Source: Limnohabitans sp. 63ED37-2 | GTDB lineage: Bacteria; Pseudomonadota; Gammaproteobacteria; Burkholderiales; Burkholderiaceae_C | DNA length: 64,000 nucleotides | Assembly: GCF_001412535.1 (NCBI RefSeq) | Contig: NZ_CP011774.1 | Coordinates: forward strand, 925,501-989,500 | Direction: 5' to 3' | Shown here: positions 27,681 to 36,211 of the stretch, one piece after another | How the letters are laid out: every line of letters begins with the position of its first letter | Position numbering within the stretch: the first letter of the stretch is position 1 | Program-made: the position numbers and the translations under genes | Notes under the pieces: model-generated | What the model was told of the DNA's origin: nothing | What the model saw: the letters and a program-made list of their open reading frames with translations, nothing else | Databases searched by the model: none

Positions 27681-28358
27681 TCAGCGCACCGCCCAGCCGC
27701 CCGACATCGGGAACACCTGCCCGACAAAGCAGCTGGCCGCGTTGCTGCACAGGTAGGCCACAAAGCGTGCGTCTTCTTCGGCTTTGACCAAGCGGCCCAG
27801 CGGCACTTCGCGTTTGAGGCGTTCCTGAAAACGCGGGTTGGCTTGCACTTCGGGTGGGAAGTAGGTGGGGTTGTCGACAAAGTTTTGCGCCACGGCATTG
27901 AGCTGGATGTTGTCGGGGGCCAGCTCCACACCGGCCGCTTGCACATAGGCCAGTTGCGCACCGCGTGCGGCGCTGTAGCTGGCGGCGCGTTTCATGCCGC
28001 GCAAGGCCGAGGCGCTGCCCATCACCACGATCTTGCCGCCGCCCCGGGCCTTCATGCCGGGCACCACCGCCCGCACCAAGCGGGGCAGCGGGTCGACCAT
28101 GACCTCAAACACCTGCCGCCACTCGGCTTCGTCTATTTGTGTGGCGGGCGTGGAGGGTGCTGGCAGTGCCAGGTTGATGACCAGCGCATCCAGCGGCCCG
28201 GCTGCCTCGATCGCCGTCTGCGCATCCAGAGGATGGGTGAGCAGCCGCGCATCGGCGATCACTTCGGCACCAAAGGCCCTCAACTCGTGGCACAGGGCCG
28301 GTCCCATGAAGTCTTGGGACTGGGTCACCAAGATGCGTTGTCCGCTCAGGTCGATCAC
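27681..28358 (-). CDS. halohydrin-dehalogenase-like SDR protein
   Basis: The 225-residue SDR-fold protein lacks the glycine-rich NAD motif. At the same place it has T12-QSQD-F17-M-G19, an exact T-X4-F-X-G. The catalytic set is Ser115-X12-Tyr128-X3-Arg132 instead of Ser-Tyr-Lys. Both patterns are the published signatures of halohydrin dehalogenases, which release halide from vicinal halohydrins to make epoxides without a nucleotide. The region [12 protein letters not shown] resembles the halide-pocket loop of HheC as I remember it. The GTG start has GGAG seven bases upstream. It is last in a four-gene operon with gloA, a thioesterase and a true SDR. The native substrate is unknown. Confidence 0.75.
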   Translation of the reverse strand: MIDLSGQRILVTQSQDFMGPALCHELRAFGAEVIADARLLTHPLDAQTAIEAAGPLDALVINLALPAPSTPATQIDEAEWRQVFEVMVDPLPRLVRAVVPGMKARGGGKIVVMGSASALRGMKRAASYSAARGAQLAYVQAAGVELAPDNIQLNAVAQNFVDNPTYFPPEVQANPRFQERLKREVPLGRLVKAEEDARFVAYLCSNAASCFVGQVFPMSGGWAVR

Positions 28359-28389
28359 GTGTGGACTCCAGAAAATGGGCGCTGTGGTC

Positions 28390-28788
28390 TCAAAGGTTCG
28401 CGTATTGCGGCCGCTGGATCAGTTCGATCTTGTAGCCATCGGGGTCGGTCACAAAAGCGATCACGGTGCTGCCGCCTTTGACGGGGCCTGCCTCGCGTGT
28501 CACGTTGCCGCCAGCGGCTTTGATCTTGTCGCAGGCGGCATACACGTCGGGCACACCCAGGGCGATGTGGCCATAGGCCGTGCCCATGTCGTAACTCTCC
28601 ACGCCCCAGTTGTAGGTCAGCTCGATTTCGGCATGCTCCGGGTTGGTGCCGTAGCCGACAAAGGCCAGCGAGTATTTGTACTCGGGGTTTTCGGAGGTGC
28701 GTTGCAGCGTCATGCCCAGCACCTGGGTGTAGAAGTCGATCGAGCGTTGTAGGTTGCCCACGCGCAGCATGGTGTGAAGGAGTCTCAT
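28390..28788 (-). CDS. gloA: lactoylglutathione lyase (glyoxalase I)
   Basis: GloA isomerises the methylglyoxal-glutathione adduct to lactoylglutathione. The 132-residue VOC protein begins [20 protein letters not shown], with the first metal His at residue 5. It includes [14 protein letters not shown], the GHIALGVPD His and the C-terminal [11 protein letters not shown]lu, i.e. the usual His-Glu-His-Glu metal set. Length is standard. It overlaps the thioesterase gene (ATGA), and its Entner-Doudoroff neighbours produce the triose phosphates from which methylglyoxal forms. Confidence 0.93.
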   Translation of the reverse strand: MRLLHTMLRVGNLQRSIDFYTQVLGMTLQRTSENPEYKYSLAFVGYGTNPEHAEIELTYNWGVESYDMGTAYGHIALGVPDVYAACDKIKAAGGNVTREAGPVKGGSTVIAFVTDPDGYKIELIQRPQYANL

Positions 28789-29357
28789 GGTTTGTTTCCT
28801 GTGGGGGAGGGCATGTCAAAAACCAGGCAAGCGGTGCTGGCATGGGCGTACAGGGTGCCGTCAGGCCCGACCAGCCGGGCTTCGGCGGTGGCCAGTTGGC
28901 GGCCGCAGTGCACCACTTGGCCAATGGCCCGCACACGCTGCACTTTGGGGGTCAGGGCTTTGACGAGTTTCACGCTCAGGTCTGCCGTGGTGTAGCCGCG
29001 ACCGGGCGGCATCATGGTGTGCACGGCGCAGCCCAGGGCCGAGTCGAGCAGGGTGGCAAACCAGCCGCCATGCACCGTGCCCAGCGGGTTCATGTGGTTC
29101 AGGCCAGGCGCTCCCTGAAAAATAGCTTGGCCTTCACTGACTTCGATCAGCGTGAAGTCCAGGGTCTTGGCGATGCTCGCATAAGGCAGCTCGCCGCTCA
29201 GCAATCCTTGCATGACTTGCAGGCCGGTTTTGCCCGCGACTTGGTCGGGGCGGGCCACGCCGGGGCCAGCGCCTGCATCGAGGCGCTGGCGCACTTCTTT
29301 TTCTTCGGCCAGCCAGGTGTCGAGCAGGGAATCGCGTGTGTCGGTTGGTTTGCTCAT
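28785..29357 (-). CDS. PaaI-type hotdog-fold thioesterase
   Basis: The 190-residue protein has one hotdog domain at about 60-180 with the family core [20 protein letters not shown], where Asn/His and Asp are the active-site positions. A further segment, [15 protein letters not shown], follows. The first 50 residues are a charged extension. PaaI-like enzymes hydrolyse aryl- or acyl-CoA esters. The start at 29357 (ATG) is chosen over a TTG just upstream. It is coupled to gloA by overlap and follows an SDR gene by 14 bases, in a small operon of unclear purpose. Confidence 0.82.
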   Translation of the reverse strand: MSKPTDTRDSLLDTWLAEEKEVRQRLDAGAGPGVARPDQVAGKTGLQVMQGLLSGELPYASIAKTLDFTLIEVSEGQAIFQGAPGLNHMNPLGTVHGGWFATLLDSALGCAVHTMMPPGRGYTTADLSVKLVKALTPKVQRVRAIGQVVHCGRQLATAEARLVGPDGTLYAHASTACLVFDMPSPTGNKP

Positions 29358-29371
29358 CAAAACGGTCTCTT

Positions 29372-30178
29372 TCAGACAGGAACGGTGTAATTGAGTGCCA
29401 TGCGCCCGCCATCCACTGTGACGATTTCACCGGTGATGTAGCTGGCTGCATCGCTGGCCAAAAATGCCACCACCTTGGCCACTTCGTCGGGTTCGCCCAA
29501 GCGTTTCATGGGCGTGCGCATCATGATTTTTTTCTCGGCCGCTTCGCTGGTCAGCACCGCTTGGCGGGCCAGTTCGGTGGCGATCGTCCCGGGGGCCACG
29601 GCGTTCACGCGGATGCCAAAATCGGCCAGCGCCAAAGACATGGCGCGGGTCAGCTGGTTGATGCCGCCCTTGCTCACGTTGTAGCTGGCGATGTTCGGGA
29701 TGGCCAGCACCGCGTTGACCGAGCTCATGTTGACAATCGAACCGCCCCCGGTGCTTTTCATGGCACGGGCGGCGGCCTGGCCCATCAAAAAAGAGCCCTT
29801 GATGTTCACGTTGATGACGGCGTCAAAGTCTTCTTCGGTCACATCCAGAAAATCGGCGGCCTTGAAAATTCCGGCGTTGTTCACCAGCACATCCACGCGG
29901 CCAAAGGCCTGCAACACATGGTCCACCAGCGCGTCGACATCGGCCTTGCGCGAGACGTCGCAGGCCATAAAACCTGCGCTGTGGCCTGCGCTGCGCAATT
30001 CGGCGGCCACGGCAGCACCACGTTCGCTGTTCACATCGGCCAACACGACATGGGCGGCTTCGGCGGCAAAGCGGCGGGCACAGGCCTCGCCAATGCCATT
30101 GGCCGCCCCGGTGACGATGACCACGCGGCCTTGCAGGCCAAAAGAGAGGTTGTTGGACAGGGTAGGGGGTGTGGGCAT
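29372..30178 (-). CDS. SDR-family oxidoreductase (3-oxoacyl/3-hydroxyacid dehydrogenase-like)
   Basis: This is a 268-residue classical SDR: TGAANGIGEA cofactor motif, NNAGIF, catalytic SSVN..YNVSK and the C-terminal YITGEIVTVDGG. The frame is open to 30295, but the ATG at 30178 has AGGAGA six bases upstream and gives the usual length. It is the first gene of the operon SDR-thioesterase-gloA-halohydrin dehalogenase-like. The substrate is unknown; contrast the last gene of the operon, which has the same fold but the non-redox active site. Confidence 0.8.
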   Translation of the reverse strand: MPTPPTLSNNLSFGLQGRVVIVTGAANGIGEACARRFAAEAAHVVLADVNSERGAAVAAELRSAGHSAGFMACDVSRKADVDALVDHVLQAFGRVDVLVNNAGIFKAADFLDVTEEDFDAVINVNIKGSFLMGQAAARAMKSTGGGSIVNMSSVNAVLAIPNIASYNVSKGGINQLTRAMSLALADFGIRVNAVAPGTIATELARQAVLTSEAAEKKIMMRTPMKRLGEPDEVAKVVAFLASDAASYITGEIVTVDGGRMALNYTVPV

Positions 30179-30315
30179 GCTCAAGTCTCCTGGCGGTAGC
30201 TTCCAATTTGGGGACCATGCTGCCACAGTCTGGCGCGGTGGTCTGTCACATGCAAGCGGGAGCGGCGACAATGCAGGCATCGCCCTCTCAGGCATCGTCC
30301 AGGAATTCCCCCTTC

Positions 30316-30567
30316 ATGACCCCTTCGTCCCCCGGCGCTGCCCAGCGTTCTGCCCCCGATTTGTGTGAACCCTGTGCTGGCATCCAGCAGCACTGGCGCA
30401 AAGCCCCCGGCCACGCCGAACTGGTGCAAGGCACCCACCACCGCGAAGACCGTGGCAATGGCCAAGCCAGCTTCACCCGCTACCGCTGCGACCGCTGCGG
30501 CGCAGCCTGGGAGTACGAAAACAACAAGGCTAACCAGCACGCAGGCTGGGCCTTGCTTGCGCACTGA
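30316..30567 (+). CDS. small zinc-ribbon protein upstream of RIO kinase
   Basis: The protein has 83 residues with two cysteine pairs, LCEPCAGIQ near the N-terminus and YRCDRCGAAWEYE near the C-terminus, which would make one zinc ribbon. WEYE followed by basic and aromatic residues is typical of small nucleic-acid- or protein-binding ribbons. The ATG at 30316 is chosen because the longer frame overlaps the divergent SDR start. The stop lies 9 bases before the RIO kinase gene, so they form one operon. Confidence 0.65.
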   Translation: MTPSSPGAAQRSAPDLCEPCAGIQQHWRKAPGHAELVQGTHHREDRGNGQASFTRYRCDRCGAAWEYENNKANQHAGWALLAH

Positions 30568-30576
30568 AGCCGCCGC

Positions 30577-31458
30577 ATGAAAGCACCACCGAGGCTGCAG
30601 ACCCTGGTTGAAGAGGGCCTGATCGACACCGTGGTGCGCCAGCTCATGAGTGGCAAAGAGGCCATGGTGTTTGTGGTGCGCTGCGGCGACGAGACCCGCT
30701 GCGCCAAGATCTACAAAGAGGCCACGCACCGCAGCTTTCGGCAAGCGGTGGATTACACCGAAAACCGCAAGGTCAAGAACTCGCGCTCGGCCCGCGCCAT
30801 GGCCAAGGGCAGCAAGTTTGGCCGTCAAGAACAAGAAGCCGCCTGGCAAAGCGCCGAGGTGGACGCTCTGTACCGCCTGGCCGCAGCCGGTGTGCGTGTG
30901 CCCCGGCCGTTCAATTTCTTTGACGGCGTGTTGCTCATGGAGCTGGTGACCGACGCCCATGGCGACGCCGCCCCGCGCCTGAACGATGTGGCCTTCACGC
31001 CCGCGCAAGCGCTGCAGCACCACGCCACCCTGATTGGCGAGGTGGTGCGCATGTTGTGCGCGGGTGTGGTGCATGGCGATCTGTCGGAGTTCAATATTTT
31101 GCTGGCGCACGTGCCTGGCGAGGGCGATCTGCCGGGTGTGGACGAGCCCGTCATCATCGACCTGCCCCAAGCCGTGGACGCGGCTGGCAACAACCACGCC
31201 CAGCGCATGCTGCTGCGCGATGTGGGCAACTTGCGCGACTTTTTTGGGCAGTTCGCCCCCGAGTTGCGCCAGACAGAGTACGGCCCTGAAATCTGGAGCC
31301 TGTACCAAGCGGGTCTGCTGAGCAACGAGACAGCGCTCACGGGCCGTTTTAAGCGCTCGACGGCCGATGTGGACATGCAGGCGGTGTTGCGCGAGATCGA
31401 CGATGCCCGCGACGAAGAAGCGGCCCGCCGACTGCGCATGGCCACGCCCTCAGCCTGA
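30577..31458 (+). CDS. RIO-type serine/threonine protein kinase
   Basis: The protein has 293 residues and is of the bacterial RIO1-like group. ATP-binding Lys44 is in CAKIYKEA, the catalytic loop is HGDLSEFNIL (Asp168, Asn173), and the metal-binding Asp195 is in IIDLPQAVD. An N-terminal helical part (LVEEGLIDTVVRQLMSGKEA) takes the place of the winged helix. RIO kinases act in ribosome maturation in eukaryotes and archaea; bacterial members are little studied. Its last base overlaps the DTW gene start, linking it to a tRNA-modifying enzyme. Confidence 0.87.
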   Translation: MKAPPRLQTLVEEGLIDTVVRQLMSGKEAMVFVVRCGDETRCAKIYKEATHRSFRQAVDYTENRKVKNSRSARAMAKGSKFGRQEQEAAWQSAEVDALYRLAAAGVRVPRPFNFFDGVLLMELVTDAHGDAAPRLNDVAFTPAQALQHHATLIGEVVRMLCAGVVHGDLSEFNILLAHVPGEGDLPGVDEPVIIDLPQAVDAAGNNHAQRMLLRDVGNLRDFFGQFAPELRQTEYGPEIWSLYQAGLLSNETALTGRFKRSTADVDMQAVLREIDDARDEEAARRLRMATPSA

Positions 31459-32213
31459 TGTCTGCACCGACCCTGAAACTGCCGCATGCCGTCTCGCGCC
31501 TGCGCACCGAGCGCATGGCCCGCAGCGCCAAGCCTTTCATGGCCCGTGGCGGCATCAAGGGCGAGCGCTGCCCCGGCTGCCGCCTGGTGCCCAGCCATTG
31601 CATTTGCGCCTTGCACCCAGAGGTGCCCACGCTGGTGGGCATGTGTTTGCTGATGGCCGACATCGAGCCCCTCAAACCCAGCAACACCGGCTGGCTGATT
31701 GCTGATGTGGTGCCTGACACCTTCGCCTTTGGCTGGGCCCGCACCGAGGTTGACCCGGCCTTGCTGGCGCTGCTGGCCGATCCGCAGTGGCAGGCCTTTG
31801 TGGTGTTCCCGGGCGAGTTTGTGGCGCCTGAGCGGCTGGTGGGGGACGTGCCCACCCTCTTAGATAACTTGCCCGCCGGTCAGCGCCCGCTGTTCATCCT
31901 GCTCGACGCCACCTGGCCCGAAGCCCGCAAAATGTTCCGAAAAAGCCCTTACCTGAACCGCTTGCCCGTGCTCAGCTTGGCCCCCGAACAGGTCTCGCGC
32001 TACCAATTGCGCCGCTCCAAACGCGATGACCACTTTTGCACCAGCGAAGTGGCGTCACTCTGTCTGGAACTGGCGGGCGAGCCGCTTGCAGCCGACACCC
32101 TGCAGGCTTATCTGGACGTCTACACCCACCACTACCTGCAGGCCAAGCACCAGCTGCCGCCCGACTTGCAAGGGCCAGCGCACGAGCGCTGGCAGGGTTT
32201 GAAAAAGTCTTGA
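31458..32213 (+). CDS. DTW-domain tRNA-uridine aminocarboxypropyltransferase (TapT/YfiP family)
   Basis: The family makes the acp3U modification on tRNA uridine using the aminocarboxypropyl group of SAM. The 251-residue protein has the cysteine cluster RCPGCRLVPSHCIC at about 37-50 and the family motif LDATWPEARKM with D150 and W153, followed by SEVASLCLELAG. Length is normal. Its start overlaps the stop of the RIO kinase by one base, so the zinc ribbon, RIO kinase and DTW genes form a translation-related operon. Confidence 0.87.
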   Translation: MSAPTLKLPHAVSRLRTERMARSAKPFMARGGIKGERCPGCRLVPSHCICALHPEVPTLVGMCLLMADIEPLKPSNTGWLIADVVPDTFAFGWARTEVDPALLALLADPQWQAFVVFPGEFVAPERLVGDVPTLLDNLPAGQRPLFILLDATWPEARKMFRKSPYLNRLPVLSLAPEQVSRYQLRRSKRDDHFCTSEVASLCLELAGEPLAADTLQAYLDVYTHHYLQAKHQLPPDLQGPAHERWQGLKKS

Positions 32214-32291
32214 CCCGGCCAGGCCCTTCGGTATCCGCTACGATGGACGCTCAATAATTTCGCCCGGCAACGGGTCTATGAGGAGAGCGCA

Positions 32292-32669
32292 ATGTTCAGT
32301 CATGTGATGGTGGGTGTGAAAGATCTGGAAGTGTCTAAAAAGTTTTATGACGCCGTGTTGGGCACCTTGGGTTATGGCCCGGGCGTGGCCAACAACAACC
32401 GTTATTTCTACCGCAGCCCCACGGGCACTTTTGGCATCACCACGCCCATCAACGGCGAGCCCGCTTGCCACGGCAACGGCAGCACCATTGGCTTTGCCGT
32501 CAAATCGCCTGAGCAGGGCGAAGCCTTTCACGCGGCGGGTGTGGCCAACGGCGGCGTCACCTGCGAAAACCCACCCGGCTTTCGCGAAGGCCCCGCAGGC
32601 AAGCTCTATTTGGCCTACCTGCGCGACCCCGATGGCAACAAAATCTGCGCCTTGCACCGCCCTGCTTGA
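32292..32669 (+). CDS. VOC-family (glyoxalase/bleomycin-resistance fold) protein
   Basis: The 125-residue single VOC protein has His4 in MFSHVMVGVKDL, a GNGSTIGFAV strand and YLRDPDGNKICALH near the end. The metal or substrate residues are partly kept (His early, no Glu in the terminal strand, where Cys-Ala replaces it). This group is common in Proteobacteria as lactoylglutathione lyase-like proteins of unknown substrate. GAGGAGAG precedes the ATG. It is followed by a pirin gene on the same strand. Confidence 0.8.
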   Translation: MFSHVMVGVKDLEVSKKFYDAVLGTLGYGPGVANNNRYFYRSPTGTFGITTPINGEPACHGNGSTIGFAVKSPEQGEAFHAAGVANGGVTCENPPGFREGPAGKLYLAYLRDPDGNKICALHRPA

Positions 32670-32697
32670 TCGTTGGGTTTTTTGAAAAGGATCGGTT

Positions 32698-33576
32698 GTG
32701 TCTCAAGCTGCCCACCCACACGCCGTGAACGTCTCGCGCACCATCGAACGCCTGGTCACCGGCCAGGCCACGTCAGACGGCGCGGGCGTCAAGCTCAGCC
32801 GCATCCTCACACAAAACCTGCAGCACCGGCTCGACCCCTTCTTGATGCTGGATGCTTTTGGCAGCGACAAACCCGACGACTACATCGCGGGTTTTCCGGA
32901 TCACCCGCACCGGGGTTTTGAAACCGTGACCTACATGATTGCCGGACGCATGCTGCACCGCGACAGCGCGGGCAACGAAGGCCTGTTGCAAAACGGTGGT
33001 GTGCAATGGATGACCGCTGGCCAGGGCGTCATCCACTCCGAAATCCCCCAGCAAGCCGATGGCGTGATGGAGGGCTTTCAGCTGTGGCTGAACTTGCACA
33101 GCTCCGAGAAGATGAACGTTCCTTGGTACCGTGATTTTCAAAAAGACCAGCTGCCCCAGTTCCAGACGTCAGCGGGCGTGGCCGTGACGGTCATTGCCGG
33201 GAGCAGTCACGGCGTGCAGGGCGCAGTGAGCCGCGAGATCACCCAACCGGTGTTTCTGGATGTGCACATGCCAGAGGGCGCACGTTTTGAGCAAACATTG
33301 CCCGTTGGGCACAACGCCTTTGTGTACGTGTACCGGGGCGAGGTGAGTATTGCAGGCCAGGCCGTGCCCTTGCAGCGCATGGCCATCTTGGCCAATACGG
33401 CGCAGGCCGATGGTGTGGTGATCGAAGCCAGCGCCGAGGCCAAGCTGATTTTGGTGGCGGGCCAACCGCTCAAAGAACCCATCGTGCAATACGGCCCTTT
33501 TGTGATGAACACCAAAGAAGAGATCTACCAAGCCTTGCAGGATTTCCGAGACGGACGGTTGGGCGAGAAGGCGTGA
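32698..33576 (+). CDS. pirin-family bicupin protein
   Basis: The 292-residue protein has two cupin halves. The N-terminal cupin (about 30-150) carries the metal ligands in FPDHPHRGFETVTYM and the GVIHSEIP segment, as in YhhW/pirin quercetinase-like proteins. The C-terminal half includes FVYVYRGEVSIAGQ. Some family members open flavonols with oxygen; others have regulatory roles. It starts with GTG after AAAGGA. The substrate is not known. Confidence 0.85.
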   Translation: MSQAAHPHAVNVSRTIERLVTGQATSDGAGVKLSRILTQNLQHRLDPFLMLDAFGSDKPDDYIAGFPDHPHRGFETVTYMIAGRMLHRDSAGNEGLLQNGGVQWMTAGQGVIHSEIPQQADGVMEGFQLWLNLHSSEKMNVPWYRDFQKDQLPQFQTSAGVAVTVIAGSSHGVQGAVSREITQPVFLDVHMPEGARFEQTLPVGHNAFVYVYRGEVSIAGQAVPLQRMAILANTAQADGVVIEASAEAKLILVAGQPLKEPIVQYGPFVMNTKEEIYQALQDFRDGRLGEKA

Positions 33577-33600
33577 GGCCTGCGGGCAAGGAACTGTTTT

Positions 33601-34254
33601 TCAGCCCTTCAAGGCCCGCGCAAAAGCCTCTGCCTGTTGCTGCACCGCTGGCGCCGATTTGCCCGGCGCGTACAAAGCCGAACCCAAACCAAAGCCACTG
33701 GCCCCTGCAGCCAGGTACGCGGCCATGTTATCGGGCTTGATGCCGCCCACCGGCATTAAGACCGCTGTTTTGGGCAGAACCGCCCGCAGCGCTTTCACGG
33801 TGGCGGGTGTGATCATCTCGGCCGGGAACAGTTTGAGGCCATGTGCGCCCGCATCGAGTGCGGCAAAGGCTTCTGTGGGCGTGGCCACACCGGGCAGCAC
33901 CACCATGTTCAGCGCCAAGGCCTGCGCCACCACGGCGGGGTTGAAGTTGGGAGCCACGACCAAACGGCCGCCCGCAGCGTGCACCTGTTTGACCTGCTGC
34001 ACATTCAGCACCGTGCCTGCGCCGATGAGGGTTTGCGGAAATTGCTGAGTCAGTGCGGCGATGCTCTGCATAGGTTCTGGTGAGTTGAGCGGCACCTCGA
34101 TGATGGCAAAGCCGCTGCGGACCAAGGCCTCGCCGATGGTCGGCGCTTCAGCAGGGGTGAGGCCACGCAAGATGGCGATCAAGGGCAGCTGGGCCAGGGC
34201 TTGGGCCAAGGTGTGGGCGGGGGAGGGTAAAGCGGTCATGGCGGTGGTGTTCAT
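33601..34254 (-). CDS. dgoA: 2-dehydro-3-deoxy-6-phosphogalactonate aldolase
   Basis: DgoA cleaves KDPGal to pyruvate and glyceraldehyde 3-phosphate in galactonate breakdown. The 217-residue class-I aldolase has IAILRGLTP with the family Arg, the Glu in FAIIEVPLNSP, PGVATPTEA and the Schiff-base Lys in AHGLKLFPAEM. MPVGGIKP and GFGLGSALYAPG follow, as in DgoA rather than Eda. It overlaps dgoK by 4 bases (ATGA). Confidence 0.92.
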   Translation of the reverse strand: MNTTAMTALPSPAHTLAQALAQLPLIAILRGLTPAEAPTIGEALVRSGFAIIEVPLNSPEPMQSIAALTQQFPQTLIGAGTVLNVQQVKQVHAAGGRLVVAPNFNPAVVAQALALNMVVLPGVATPTEAFAALDAGAHGLKLFPAEMITPATVKALRAVLPKTAVLMPVGGIKPDNMAAYLAAGASGFGLGSALYAPGKSAPAVQQQAEAFARALKG

Positions 34255-35162
34255 GAAGGGTCACAAGAAGATGCGAGTGCCCACAAGCCGGCCCACGTGG
34301 CTTCGGCCCCAAGGCTTTGGCAGGGGATGTGCAGGTGTTGCAGGGCCAGGGTGTAGCGCAGGCAAAGGGCCGGGCTACCGATCACCAGGACCGGGTCTGG
34401 ATGGGGCAAGACGGCTTGCTGGCGCAGCTCTTCGCCGATCAACAGGCCCGACAAGTAACTGGGCAATTGGGCCGCGCTCAGGCGTTCAAACAGGCCCAGC
34501 GTGCGCACCGCAAACAGCTGGTGCAACACACTGCCGCTGTGTTGGCTTTGGTCTACGCCTTGCAAAAAAACCGCTTCGTCAAAAGCGCCCTGCAGGTCCA
34601 TGGTCTTGCCCAAAATCGAGTGCTGGCTCATCAGCGCAAACACCTCGCCGGTCATGAAGGTCTGGAACTGCTTGACCCGGCCGCTGTGCACCTGCACCCA
34701 TTTGCTGTGTGTGCCGGGCAGCACCAGTGTGGCGCTGTCGCGGCCCGTCATCTGCAAGGCGCCAAAAATCTGCACCTCTTCGCCGCGCATCACGTCGGGT
34801 GTGTTGAGCGGGTCTGTGCCTATACAGCTCAGACCCGGCACCAAGGCGATGCGCCCGGGTTGCAGCCACAAGAGGTGTTGGCCCAACTCGGCAAAGCCTG
34901 CGGGGCAAGGGCAGTAGGGGGCTTCTTGCCAGCCTTGTCGGCTGCCGGCCATGCCCGAGATCAGGCACAGGGCACTCGGCACCTGCAACCAGTCGCCAAA
35001 GAGTTCGTTCAGCACCGCTTCAAATTGGCCCGGTGCCACGCTCAAGATGCCACGCGGAAAGTCGCGTGATTCAAGCACCTGACCGCTGGCACCCAGCCGT
35101 GCGCCGCGCAGCGAAGTGGTGCCCCAGTCGATGGCGATCAAGGGCCGTTGGTTTGTGCTCAT
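34251..35162 (-). CDS. dgoK: 2-dehydro-3-deoxygalactonokinase
   Basis: DgoK phosphorylates 2-keto-3-deoxygalactonate at C6. The 303-residue protein begins with the phosphate-binding IAIDWGTTSLRGARLG and contains LISGMAGSRQGW, GTHSKWV and TFMTGEVFALM, the hallmarks of DgoK. The ATG at 35162 overlaps the kdgK stop by 4 bases; the open frame beyond it lies inside kdgK. The order kdgK-dgoK-dgoA with two overlaps shows a tight operon for ketodeoxy sugar acids. Confidence 0.92.
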   Translation of the reverse strand: MSTNQRPLIAIDWGTTSLRGARLGASGQVLESRDFPRGILSVAPGQFEAVLNELFGDWLQVPSALCLISGMAGSRQGWQEAPYCPCPAGFAELGQHLLWLQPGRIALVPGLSCIGTDPLNTPDVMRGEEVQIFGALQMTGRDSATLVLPGTHSKWVQVHSGRVKQFQTFMTGEVFALMSQHSILGKTMDLQGAFDEAVFLQGVDQSQHSGSVLHQLFAVRTLGLFERLSAAQLPSYLSGLLIGEELRQQAVLPHPDPVLVIGSPALCLRYTLALQHLHIPCQSLGAEATWAGLWALASSCDPS

Positions 35163-36130
35163 GTGGGGCTGCCTTTGGAGAGGGTGTTCAAGTGCCTGAG
35201 CACGTCTTCTTGCCGGGGCAGTGGGGCCACCGCACCGTAGCCTTGCACCGACAAAGCGGCTGCGGCATTGGCGTAGGCTGTGGCATCCCACAGGCTGTCG
35301 CCCACAGACAGACGCGCCAGCAGGTTGCCTGCAAAACAATCGCCCGCGCCGGTGGCATCCACCGCTGTGACCAGATGGCCTGGCACCTTTTGTTGGTGGT
35401 GGCCGTCGCTGGCTACCGCGCCATCGGCACCGAGTTTGAGCACCACTTGGGCCGCACCTTGGGCGTGGCTCCAGTCGATGATGTCGGCGGCTTGGGTGAG
35501 GCCCGTGAGGGCGGTCATGTCTTCCAAGCTGGGCAAAAACAGATCACACAGACCCACGGCCTGGCGGATGCAGGCCTGCGCCCGGGCCAGGGGCCACAGG
35601 GACAAGCGCAAATTCGAGTCGAGGGCCACCCGTGTGCCGTGGCTTTGGGCATGCGCCATGGCCGCCAAAGCCGTGTCGCAGGCCGAGGCGGAAATAGCCA
35701 GCGATATGCCCGACAGGTGCAGCCATTGGCTGCTGACGATGGCGTCATGCCAGTGCGTCAGGTCTTGCGGCTGCATATGGCTCGCGGCCGATCCGGCACG
35801 CGCGTAGCTGAAATGGTGGCCTTGTGCGTCGTGGCTCACAAAGTACATGCCGGTGGGCGCTTGTGCGTCGCGCAGCACGCGGGTGGTGTTCACGTTTTCG
35901 TTCTGCCACAGGTCCATGAGGCGCTCGCCCCAGCGGTCGGTGCCCAAGCGGCTCAGGTAGGCCACGCGTGCGCCCGCTCGGGCCGCGGCAATGGCAGCGT
36001 TGCTGGTGTCGCCGCCAAAGCCTTGCAGGTACATGGGCGGCTCGTTGGGGGCTTGTCCCAGTTGCTGGTTGAACTCGATCATGGCTTCACCCAGGGCCAC
36101 GATATCGAGGGTTTTGGAGGGGTTTTTCAT
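35159..36130 (-). CDS. kdgK: PfkB-family sugar kinase, probable 2-keto-3-deoxygluconate kinase
   Basis: The 323-residue ribokinase-like protein opens with LDIVALGEAMIEFNQ, has GGDTSNAAIAAARAGA for the sugar pocket, ALDSNLRLSLW, and the anion hole with catalytic Asp in DATGAGDCFAG. This pattern matches KdgK. KDG phosphate made here would be cleaved by Eda (27 kb) and the galacto isomer by DgoA. It is divergent from the PLP enzyme at 36212 and first in its operon. Confidence 0.86.
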   Translation of the reverse strand: MKNPSKTLDIVALGEAMIEFNQQLGQAPNEPPMYLQGFGGDTSNAAIAAARAGARVAYLSRLGTDRWGERLMDLWQNENVNTTRVLRDAQAPTGMYFVSHDAQGHHFSYARAGSAASHMQPQDLTHWHDAIVSSQWLHLSGISLAISASACDTALAAMAHAQSHGTRVALDSNLRLSLWPLARAQACIRQAVGLCDLFLPSLEDMTALTGLTQAADIIDWSHAQGAAQVVLKLGADGAVASDGHHQQKVPGHLVTAVDATGAGDCFAGNLLARLSVGDSLWDATAYANAAAALSVQGYGAVAPLPRQEDVLRHLNTLSKGSPT

Positions 36131-36211
36131 GAGGAAAAATGCACAAAGGGCTCAACGCACGGTGGGAGAATCGAAGCCAAATTGTCCACGTGGTGAATGG
36201 AGCAAAGCGAC

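Noticed and set aside
27681..28358. Broken or decayed SDR because the glycine motif is missing
   Set aside because: The missing motif is replaced by an exact halohydrin dehalogenase pattern and the frame is intact, so it is a specialised protein and not a pseudogene.
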